From the NCBI RefSeq assembly GCF_040567655.1, contig NZ_JBEXAC010000002.1, positions 1,674,001-1,738,000 of the forward strand: a DNA stretch of 64,000 bases, given 5' to 3'. The translations under genes and the position numbers were made by a program. The first letter of the stretch is position 1. Every line of letters starts with the position of its first letter. Below the pieces are notes generated by a model that saw only the letters and a program-made list of their open reading frames with translations, did not search any database and was not told the origin of the DNA. Of this stretch, positions 26,059 to 33,794 are shown piece after piece. The stretch is from Chitinophaga sp. H8. Its GTDB lineage: Bacteria; Bacteroidota; Bacteroidia; Chitinophagales; Chitinophagaceae.

Positions 26059-27087
26059 ATGCATAACGATGGCACCAAAAGACTTACGCTGAAAGACGTG
26101 GCCAGGCTGGCTGGCGTAGCCCCTTCTACCGTTTCATTTGTGCTGAATGGCAAAGCAAAACAAATGCGTATCACGGATGAGCAGGCCGAACGGATCATGG
26201 GGATTGTAGAAAAATCGGGTTATGAACCCCACCGGATAGCAGTAAATTTACGTACCGGACAGTCCAAAACACTGGGGCTGATGGTGGAAAGTATTTCCGG
26301 CAGCTTCTTTGCCAGCCTCGCTAAAAGTATTGAAGAGGAGGCAGAAAGCCTGGGGTATAATGTAGTATACTGTAGCTCCGAGAATAATACAAAAAAAGGA
26401 GGCGAACTGATCAATATGCTTTCCCGGCAGATGGTAGATGGTTATCTGATCACTCCCGCCCCTGGTATGGAAAAAGACATCCTGAAGCTGGTGGCCAACC
26501 GGCGGCCACTGGTTTTAATGGATAGTTATTTCCCGGATATCAATGTACCCTATGTGTTGATCGATAATTATGCTGGTGTGGTGCAGGGAATGGAGCACTT
26601 TATCAGTAAAGGATACCGGAAAATTGCGTTTATCACGGCAGATATGAAGGTGATACAGCTGCAGGAAAGGCAACGGGGGTACGAAGACACCCTGCGCAGT
26701 CATAAGATCCCCGTTAAGAAAAAACTGATGCTGTCACTCCCTTTTAATGGCCCCCGGGCAGATGCCATCAGGGAGATTACCACATTTGTAAAACAAAATG
26801 ATATTGATGCGGTATTCTGTGCAACCAACTATGTGGGGATTCTCACCATAGAAGCATTAAGTAAGCTGCATCTGAAAATGCCGGACCAGGTGGGCCTGAT
26901 CTGTTTTGATGACCATGATGTTTTCCGGCTTTATCCACCTGGCATCACCGTCATCCAGCAACCTATTGAGGAAATCGCCCGGACAGCCATCCGGTTATTA
27001 ATGAACCAACTGGACAAAAGTAAAGTATACATAAAGAAAAGTAAAGTCCAGCTACCTGGTAAATTCATTATCAGAGGATCTGTATAA
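26059..27087 (+). CDS. LacI family transcriptional regulator
   Basis: A 342-residue LacI/GalR regulator. The N-terminal helix-turn-helix and hinge helix are clear (LKDVARLAGVAPSTVSFVLN, residues ~10-30). A periplasmic-binding-protein-like sugar-sensing domain follows (LGLMVESISGSFFASLAKSI; C-terminal ICFDDHDVFRLYPPGITVI). It faces a group of secreted enzymes on the same strand: a metalloprotease, a GH92 mannosidase and an unknown protein. A sugar released from mannose-containing glycan is a plausible effector, but this is inferred from position only. Confidence 0.93.
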   Translation: MHNDGTKRLTLKDVARLAGVAPSTVSFVLNGKAKQMRITDEQAERIMGIVEKSGYEPHRIAVNLRTGQSKTLGLMVESISGSFFASLAKSIEEEAESLGYNVVYCSSENNTKKGGELINMLSRQMVDGYLITPAPGMEKDILKLVANRRPLVLMDSYFPDINVPYVLIDNYAGVVQGMEHFISKGYRKIAFITADMKVIQLQERQRGYEDTLRSHKIPVKKKLMLSLPFNGPRADAIREITTFVKQNDIDAVFCATNYVGILTIEALSKLHLKMPDQVGLICFDDHDVFRLYPPGITVIQQPIEEIARTAIRLLMNQLDKSKVYIKKSKVQLPGKFIIRGSV

Positions 27088-27290
27088 TAATTTTGCAATA
27101 TTTTCCTGAATCATGTTTTTTACAGGGAAATAATTTTATTTTTACCTATCCATGTTTTCGCGTCGTTAGAGAGAATAATACTTTTAATAGTAGCGCAAAA
27201 TAGGGATAACGCCGGTAGCCGGTGAAAACATATTGACCTATATAGTTGAAATACAAGATTCTATGAATCTTTTTTTAAGCAACCATCGCT

Positions 27291-27300
27291 AAATCGATTT
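27291..27300. promoter_or_regulatory. Candidate LacI-type operator
   Basis: AAATCGATTT is a 10-bp perfect palindrome with the central CG typical of LacI-family operators. It lies about 70 bases upstream of the metalloprotease start and downstream of the lacI-type gene. By eye I noticed this single copy only. It is short enough to occur by chance. Confidence 0.3.
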
Positions 27301-27371
27301 TGCAATATAAGCATTGAATGCATTGGCAATATCTATTTTATCGCATCATCCGCAGACAAACAGATACAGGC

Positions 27372-28091
27372 ATGAGCAGTTTTTTTAAGCGTTTTAGCAG
27401 CATCGTGTTAATGGGGATCCTTTCTTCAGGGGTATGGGCTGCCGGAAATAAGATCGCTGCAGATCCGGGGGCATATGTGCCTTTGGGAACGGATACCATT
27501 GTCCGGAATGGCTATACCCTTATTTTTATTAACCAGGATAAAACATTTGATCCGCAGGTGAAGCATAAAATGGTGCACACCTTTTTTCAGGTATACCCGG
27601 CACTGGCCCGGCAGTTTAATCCTGCTACGCTTAAAACGGTCACTTTTGTGATGGATACTACTTATAATGGGGTGGCAGGTGCGGCTAACGGGCAGGTAAG
27701 CTATAGCCCGGAATGGTTGCGTAAGCACCCGGGGGATATTGATGTGGTTACCCATGAAGTGATGCACATTGTGCAAAATTATCCGGGAGATGCCGGTCCG
27801 GGATGGATCACGGAAGGAATTGCAGATTATGTACGCTATAAATTTGGATTGGATAATGCCAGCGCAGGATGGGCGTTGCCTGAATATCAGCACGGGCACA
27901 GTTATACGAACAGTTATCGTATTACGGCAAGATTTTTAGCCTGGATAGAGCAAAAGGTGAAGCCAGGTTTCGTAACTTCGCTGGATGCCAGTATGCGTAC
28001 CAAAAAATATGCAGCTGCCACATGGCAGCAATTAACGGGCAAAACAATGGATGAGCTATGGAAAGCTTATTCAGCAAACCCCGCTCTTTAA
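27372..28091 (+). CDS. Secreted basic-secretory-protein (BSP) family zinc metalloprotease
   Basis: A 239-residue exported protein of the plant-type basic secretory protein family. The ATG at 27372 gives a standard signal peptide (cleavage near VWAAG); the in-frame ATG at 27318 would add 18 residues before it. The metal motif is HEVMHIVQ (His128, Glu129, His132) followed by GPGWITEGIADYVRY, the pattern of the family's putative zinc protease site. The length is normal for bacterial members. It lies between the LacI regulator and the GH92 mannosidase gene. Confidence 0.85.
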   Translation: MSSFFKRFSSIVLMGILSSGVWAAGNKIAADPGAYVPLGTDTIVRNGYTLIFINQDKTFDPQVKHKMVHTFFQVYPALARQFNPATLKTVTFVMDTTYNGVAGAANGQVSYSPEWLRKHPGDIDVVTHEVMHIVQNYPGDAGPGWITEGIADYVRYKFGLDNASAGWALPEYQHGHSYTNSYRITARFLAWIEQKVKPGFVTSLDASMRTKKYAAATWQQLTGKTMDELWKAYSANPAL

Positions 28092-28149
28092 CAAAGAGAA
28101 AGTTATTGGAATAGTGCAATAGCTATTTCATTGTTCACTGTATATATTT

Positions 28150-28179
28150 CATCCCGATTCTTCGGGATGTTTTCTTTCT
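28150..28179 (+). terminator. Intrinsic terminator after the BSP metalloprotease gene
   Basis: An 8-bp perfect stem CATCCCGA (28150-28157) / TCGGGATG (28162-28169) with loop TTCT is followed by TTTTCTTTCT. It lies 60 bases after the stop codon and implies that the GH92 gene has its own promoter. Confidence 0.85.
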
Positions 28180-28281
28180 GCCAATACAATACATGCATGG
28201 CCTGTTGTGCGTTACTTGTGCCACAACAGGATGCCTTTAATAATATTACCTGCATCCACCACCCAATAAAATAATGTTGAC

Positions 28282-30582
28282 ATGAGTAGAACTATGCTTT
28301 TGTTGTTACTTACTATGCCGATACCGGTTTTTGCACAGCAGAAAACCAATGAAAATCTGTTGCAGTATGTAAAACCCATTATTGGTACCCAGAAAATGGG
28401 ACATACCTACCCAGGGGCTACGGTACCGTTTGGGGCTGTACAACTGAGCCCGGAAACAGACACTATTCCTTACGAGATGAATGGAAAGTATAATCCGGAT
28501 GTATACAAGTATTGTGCGGGATATCAGTATGATGATAAAACCATCGTAGGGTTTAGTCATACGCATTTTAGTGGTACCGGGCACTCCGATCTGGGCGATT
28601 TTTTAATCATGCCTACCACTGGTGCGCTTCAGTTAAACCCCGGTACTGCCAGCGATCCGGGTAGTGGTTACCGTTCCACTTTTTCCCATAGTACAGAAGT
28701 AGCATCTCCAGCATATTATAAAGTAAAGCTGGAGGAAAACAATATCCTGGCAGAACTGACTGCCAGTAACCGCGTAGGATTTCATCAATATACTTTCCCG
28801 GCATCCGGAGATGCGCATATCATCCTGGATCTGATGGCGGGGATCTATAACTATGATAATAAAAACGTGTGGACGTTTGTAAGGGTAGAGAATGATACCC
28901 TGATCACCGGCTACCGGCAAACTAACGGTTGGGCGCGTACGCGCACGGTATATTTTGCCATGACCTTTTCCAAACCATTTTATCAATACGGGCATCAGAA
29001 TTATGTGAACAATGTATACCGGGGGTTCTGGCGCAAATTTGACCAGACTAAAAACTTCCCTGAAATGGCGGGCCGGCAGATAAGGGCCTATTTTGATTTT
29101 AAAACAACGGCGGGCGAAAAGGTGAAGATAAAGTTTGCCCTCTCACCTGTGAGTACAGCAGGTGCCTTAAAGAACCTCCGCACGGAAATACCTCATTGGG
29201 ATTTTGAACAGGTGAAAAGAGATGGAGAAGCCTTATGGGCCCATGAACTGCAGAAGGTAGTGATACAGTCCCGTAGCCGGGAAGAGAAAGAGAATTTCTA
29301 TACTGCCATGTATCATGCTTTTATCAATCCTACTACCTATATGGATGTGGATGGACAATACCGGGGATTGGATATGAATGTCCATCAGGCAGACAACTTT
29401 ACAAATTACACCACCTTTTCTTTGTGGGATACCTATCGTGCCCTGCACCCGTTGTTTAACATAGTGCAGCCTGAGCGGAATGCAGATATGATCCGGTCTA
29501 TGCTGGCACATTATGAGCAGAGTGCGCAGCATATGCTGCCGGTATGGTCGCATTATGCCAATGAAAACTGGTGTATGATAGGCTATCATAGTGTGTCTGT
29601 GATCGCGGACGCAATTATGAAGGGCAATGCTCCTTTTGATGTAAGTAAAGCACTGGATGCCTGCATTACTACCGCACGCCACCGCAATTATGATGGCCTG
29701 GGCTATTATATGGATATGGGGTATGTACCGGAAGATAAAAACGGGGCTTCTGTTTCTAAAACGCTGGAATATGCGTATGACGACTGGTGTATTGCACAGG
29801 TGGCAAAAAAGCTGCAGCGCATGGATATCTATGAGGAGTTTATTAAACGGGCTTCCAACTACAAAAATGTATATGATGCCAGCGTGGGATTTATGCGGCC
29901 TAAACTAAGTGATGGTACTTTCAGAAAAGCATTTGATGAATTGCAAACACATGACCAGGGATTTATAGAAGGCAATGCCTGGAATTATAGTTTATATGTG
30001 CCACATGATCCTGCCGGAATGATCACGATGATGGGTGGAAAGCGGGCATTTTCCCGCCATCTGGATTCCTTATTTACCATGCATCTGCCGGATAAGTTTT
30101 TTGCTGAAACGGAAGACATTACCCGTGATGGTATTATTGGTAACTATGTGCACGGTAATGAGCCTTCTCATCATGTGGCTTATCTATATAACTGGACGGG
30201 AGAGCCCTGGAAAACCCAGGAAAGGGTACGTATGATCTTAAAGAAAATGTACCTCCCTGCGCCGGATGGATTGGGTGGCAATGATGATTGCGGGCAGATG
30301 AGTGCCTGGTATATCTTTAGCACACTGGGATTTTATCCGGTATGCCCCGGTGCAGCAACTTACCAGTTAGGCAGCCCTGCTGTAGATGGGGCTACCCTGC
30401 ACCTGGAAAACGGAAAAGTGTTTACCATTGAAGTGAAGAATCAGGGTGATAAAAACGTATATGTGAAAAAGGTGGTGCTAAATGGGCAGGAGCTGTTAAA
30501 TAATCAACTTACACATGCTGCTGTTATGAATGGGGGCACCCTTATTTTTTACATGAGTGCGAAGCCGGATAAGCGTGGTTGA
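28282..30582 (+). CDS. GH92 family alpha-mannosidase
   Basis: A 766-residue secreted glycoside hydrolase of family GH92, Ca-dependent exo-alpha-mannosidases that trim high-mannose N-glycans and yeast mannan. A signal peptide is cleaved near VFAQQ. The family opening YVKPIIGTQKMGHTYPGATV and the motif GFSHTHFSGTGHSDLGD are present. The catalytic region has GNEPSHH (Glu627, probable general acid by analogy) and GGNDDCGQMSAWY (Asp668/Asp669, probable base-site residues). The length is typical. No SusCD pair is adjacent, but a LacI regulator lies 1.2 kb upstream. Confidence 0.95.
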   Translation: MSRTMLLLLLTMPIPVFAQQKTNENLLQYVKPIIGTQKMGHTYPGATVPFGAVQLSPETDTIPYEMNGKYNPDVYKYCAGYQYDDKTIVGFSHTHFSGTGHSDLGDFLIMPTTGALQLNPGTASDPGSGYRSTFSHSTEVASPAYYKVKLEENNILAELTASNRVGFHQYTFPASGDAHIILDLMAGIYNYDNKNVWTFVRVENDTLITGYRQTNGWARTRTVYFAMTFSKPFYQYGHQNYVNNVYRGFWRKFDQTKNFPEMAGRQIRAYFDFKTTAGEKVKIKFALSPVSTAGALKNLRTEIPHWDFEQVKRDGEALWAHELQKVVIQSRSREEKENFYTAMYHAFINPTTYMDVDGQYRGLDMNVHQADNFTNYTTFSLWDTYRALHPLFNIVQPERNADMIRSMLAHYEQSAQHMLPVWSHYANENWCMIGYHSVSVIADAIMKGNAPFDVSKALDACITTARHRNYDGLGYYMDMGYVPEDKNGASVSKTLEYAYDDWCIAQVAKKLQRMDIYEEFIKRASNYKNVYDASVGFMRPKLSDGTFRKAFDELQTHDQGFIEGNAWNYSLYVPHDPAGMITMMGGKRAFSRHLDSLFTMHLPDKFFAETEDITRDGIIGNYVHGNEPSHHVAYLYNWTGEPWKTQERVRMILKKMYLPAPDGLGGNDDCGQMSAWYIFSTLGFYPVCPGAATYQLGSPAVDGATLHLENGKVFTIEVKNQGDKNVYVKKVVLNGQELLNNQLTHAAVMNGGTLIFYMSAKPDKRG

Positions 30583-30789
30583 TCGGAGGTTAGTTTCTTC
30601 TGGTTGTATGTAATGTGTTGATAATCATAGGATAATGCTTTTTTTAGTATAAGTCAATTGCTTATTTTATTTATTAATTGCGTTGTAATTAATAATAAAT
30701 ATTATTAAGTTTGTTAGAATTTAAAAATATTATTGATTCTATAGGTTGTATTATTACAGCCTTTTTGATTTCTGAATAATACTTATACG
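30583..30789 (+). promoter_or_regulatory. AT-rich leader with a 9-bp inverted repeat
   Basis: A very AT-rich region of 207 bases before the secreted protein gene. It contains the perfect inverted repeat TTAATAATA (30689-30697) / TATTATTAA (30700-30708). In such composition this may be chance. It probably holds the promoter of the downstream gene; no full consensus is visible. Confidence 0.35.
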
Positions 30790-31995
30790 ATGAAAAAGCA
30801 ATTTAAGAAAACAACAGCCTGGAAGCCTATTTTATTAGGGGGGATATTGGCAGTGATGGGAACACAGGTAAAAGCCCAATCTGTTCCATCCGGGGTGAAT
30901 GATGCACTGATGAAGGGAAAGCAGGGCGGCATAGTAATGCTCCCCGATTTTTTATCTGAAAAGATTCCTTACATAGATTATCAGAAGGTGGTTTTACCAG
31001 GTCCTCAATATTTAATTTCCGATGATCCGGAGTATATCCGTGTACCCGAAGCGATTGCTTTGCAGGAACCCGTTCAGCCAGGTTCAGTAAGGTTGTATGT
31101 ATATAATGTAAATGGTGTAAAAGCGCCTGCTAAAATAGACCGTAAAATTACGGCAGTCATAAAAAATACGGGTACCGGGCCTATGCATTTGCGTATGTTG
31201 AAATATTCTTCCCAGCCACCCAGCACCAACTATTATCTGATTGGCAAGCAGGGGCTGGCTGATTTCTTTGCTGCGAAGCCGCAGAATACAATCCGTACCA
31301 TCCAGCCAGGTGAGGCGATGGCTATTGATGAAAAACTGGAAAAGCACATCGTAAAGTATGATGAGCTGGTGCATGGGTTTTATGAATTTGTGATAGACCA
31401 GCCGGGAGAGATCAGTATTATTCAAACTGATCCGGCTACCAGCGGGCCTAAAGCATTGAGCAGGATCAAAACGGTATTGCCGCCTAAAAGTCAGAGTGGT
31501 GCCGGGCGTGGTGTTTTTGGCATAAGTAATTACCGGGTGATCACCCATGGCGTATATGATACCAAACAAGGGGCTGCAGAAATTGTAGTAGCAGATGGTG
31601 TAAGAGATCCGTGGGTAACCGGAAAAGAAAACAGCCGTGATGGGGTAGCAGTACTGGATGGTAATTATGGCGTGATGTACCATATAGAAATGAAATGGAA
31701 AAGTACGGATGGCAAAGGACTGGCGCTGGTAACCTGGAATGCACGCAGCGGGAACAGCCAGTGGTGTGGCGGCATGGCCAATACCATGGTGGTAAGCAAA
31801 GGAAAGTTCGAGGGCGGTATTGTACAGTTGCCCAAAGAGCAGTTGTTGACCAAAGCAGCACCGGAAGCCATACTGGTACAGGTATTTCCTCCGGCAGCGA
31901 ATGGTGAGGAACAAACAATCCGTCTTACCTATTCTCCTCCGGGAGCTTCCTGTTTGCCTACACCACTGGTTTTTATACCCGTGGACATGAAATAA
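30790..31995 (+). CDS. Secreted protein of unknown function
   Basis: A 401-residue exported protein with a signal peptide (cleavage near VKAQS). It is beta-rich throughout, with no transmembrane helix after the signal. Notable stretches are NTGTGPMHLRMLKYSS, VFGISNYRVITHGVYDT and TWNARSGNSQWCGGMANT. It has only two cysteines, both in the C-terminal third, which may form a disulfide. I do not recognise a family. The middle region resembles an all-beta adhesive or carbohydrate-binding fold more than an enzyme, but no catalytic motif supports either view. It follows the GH92 gene on the same strand. Confidence 0.75.
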   Translation: MKKQFKKTTAWKPILLGGILAVMGTQVKAQSVPSGVNDALMKGKQGGIVMLPDFLSEKIPYIDYQKVVLPGPQYLISDDPEYIRVPEAIALQEPVQPGSVRLYVYNVNGVKAPAKIDRKITAVIKNTGTGPMHLRMLKYSSQPPSTNYYLIGKQGLADFFAAKPQNTIRTIQPGEAMAIDEKLEKHIVKYDELVHGFYEFVIDQPGEISIIQTDPATSGPKALSRIKTVLPPKSQSGAGRGVFGISNYRVITHGVYDTKQGAAEIVVADGVRDPWVTGKENSRDGVAVLDGNYGVMYHIEMKWKSTDGKGLALVTWNARSGNSQWCGGMANTMVVSKGKFEGGIVQLPKEQLLTKAAPEAILVQVFPPAANGEEQTIRLTYSPPGASCLPTPLVFIPVDMK

Positions 31996-32659
31996 TTTTT
32001 CGCAGTATCCTCCACCCGGATAGTACTTTTAACCAGGCCAGTAAAGCCTGTTTGAAAGTGTTGTCCGGGTGGCTTGTTTTATATACCCGGGTATAAAGCA
32101 ACGTTTATGCCCATACTGCCGTATAACACAGTTGTTTGATAACATGCTGCATTTAAAAGCTGTAAATTGCAATAACAATCATGTGATATGTTCATTGTTG
32201 TCCGATCCAGATCCCCGGGATAGCGACACCTGGTAATACCCAAACCTTTCAGACAAAGGTTTACAACGATTCATTACCCTTATCTCATACCGCTGAAAAA
32301 ACTGTTGACTTCACCTCAACCAATATCAAACAGTTGCATTCATACCTCTGATTTCTTCCGGTTGGTAAGAAGACAAGGCTTGTTATAGTGTTGCTACTAT
32401 CCGCAGCACTACACAACAGGAATTACAACAATTGGTAAATACAATAGTGGAAATGTATCTATCCTGCATGCTATCCTATCCGTTATCAACTGCAATGTAT
32501 TTGCAGGCGTAGGGGTGTACCTTAATCGCAGTTTGTCCAAAATAGCATTTCCTCTAATAGCCAGTTAAAGCTCTATAGTACCAACTCCTTGCCGGCACAA
32601 CTAACAGGATCTACCAGCATAACTTTTTTGATTATTTATTCACCCTTTAATCCTTTTTT
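31996..32659. other. 664-bp gap before the terpene synthase gene, no recognisable gene
   Basis: No reading frame here has a recognisable product. The structures visible are: a stem CCACCCGGA (32012-32020) / TCCGGGTGG (32064-32072) followed by CTTGTTTT, a possible terminator of the upstream gene; a 14-bp palindrome TATACCCGGGTATA (32082-32095); and a hairpin AAACCTTT/AAAGGTTT (32242-32262). Stretches around 32395-32570 stay open in two frames for 40-50 codons but lack a start and resemble nothing I know. It may be a decayed gene or a long regulatory leader. Confidence 0.45.
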
Positions 32660-33781
32660 ATGAAACGTAATGTTCAGAACGCTACACGCGTAACATTAGA
32701 ACGTGTGCAGCAATCGTATGCAGAATTGCTGAAATCCACTACTTTTTCATTGCATGATCTGTTTAGCCATGAAGGGCTGCAGCTGAATGCTTATTGTAAA
32801 ACCTTTCATCCTCATCCGCAGAGTGATGAGCTGAAAAAGATTGCCCAGGTATTTGGGGAGCAATATGATATCTGGCTGGAAAATGCCAAGTACTATATTA
32901 CCTGTGCGTTATTCCTGTATCCTACTGCTCATTTCAGCAGAATACTCTCCATGACCAAGAACCTGGCCATCGGATATTATCTGAATGATACAATGGGCAG
33001 GGAGATCTTCGGGAACCTGACACCCTACCAGCAGCAACAGGCAAAGAACATTATCCGGCGAATGTCTACTATAGGCGAAAACCTGGAGTTACCCATGAAA
33101 GTACAGCCAGTAGAATTAGCCAATGCAGAGATGCTGACAGAGATCCGTAAAAATTCACCGAAAGCATGGTTTAGCGAATTCCTTAAGTTTTATTCCTACT
33201 ACATCGGGATTACACACAAAGATTGTAATGCGGCAGCATTAGGGCATATCCCTACGGTAAATGAGTATATTGATATGCGTTATCACACCTCCGGAATGCC
33301 ACATATTGTGCTGCTGATAGAATACAGTGACGGGCAGTTCCTGGATTGGAACTGGCTGAAACGGGTAAAACTTTCTCAAACCATGGAACGTTTGCATTGG
33401 GTAACTGCCATATTCGGCAGTCTTACCAATGACCTGTTTTCTTTTGAAAAGGAAGTGATTGATGAAGGATCGGACTCTAATTTACTGATGGCAATAGCGC
33501 TCAATGAACCGGAGCTGACCTTACAGGAGATCATTCTTAAAGCCGCCGAAATTGTGCGTGGGGTACTGATAGAATATGTGGCGTTGGTAGAAGAAGTAAG
33601 GCAACAATGTAATGAGCTGCCCCAATCTAAAATGTTGGATACCCTGTATGTACATATGGCCGGGCTGGAAAGATGTATTCAGGCCAGCTGGATGTGGCAG
33701 GTGTACACCCAGCGTTATAAGCATGCAGCATCTATCTGGGCAGAAACGCAACTGGCATCTTTAGCAGCCAGGAGCGTATAA
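32660..33781 (+). CDS. Class I terpene synthase
   Basis: A 373-residue bacterial class I terpene cyclase that should ionise a prenyl diphosphate with Mg ions. The NSE triad is canonical: NDLFSFEKE at 257-265 (Asn257, Ser261, Glu265). The diphosphate sensor arginine is in YIDMRYHTSG (Arg207), and a C-terminal Arg-Tyr pair is present (YTQRY). The first metal motif is atypical: LNDTMGRE (109-115), with Asn where the first Asp of DDxxD is expected and a Glu four residues after the second position's Asp. No prenyl transferase, P450 or other terpene-tailoring gene is adjacent. A diterpene synthase is known from Chitinophaga pinensis; whether this is its orthologue cannot be told from the sequence alone. 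Confidence 0.88.
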   Translation: MKRNVQNATRVTLERVQQSYAELLKSTTFSLHDLFSHEGLQLNAYCKTFHPHPQSDELKKIAQVFGEQYDIWLENAKYYITCALFLYPTAHFSRILSMTKNLAIGYYLNDTMGREIFGNLTPYQQQQAKNIIRRMSTIGENLELPMKVQPVELANAEMLTEIRKNSPKAWFSEFLKFYSYYIGITHKDCNAAALGHIPTVNEYIDMRYHTSGMPHIVLLIEYSDGQFLDWNWLKRVKLSQTMERLHWVTAIFGSLTNDLFSFEKEVIDEGSDSNLLMAIALNEPELTLQEIILKAAEIVRGVLIEYVALVEEVRQQCNELPQSKMLDTLYVHMAGLERCIQASWMWQVYTQRYKHAASIWAETQLASLAARSV

Positions 33782-33794
33782 CGTCCTTATACCG

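Noticed and set aside
32395..32570. Short open stretches before the terpene synthase gene, possibly a decayed gene
   Set aside because: Two frames stay open for 40-50 codons, but neither has a start codon or a recognisable motif, so I do not call a pseudogene.
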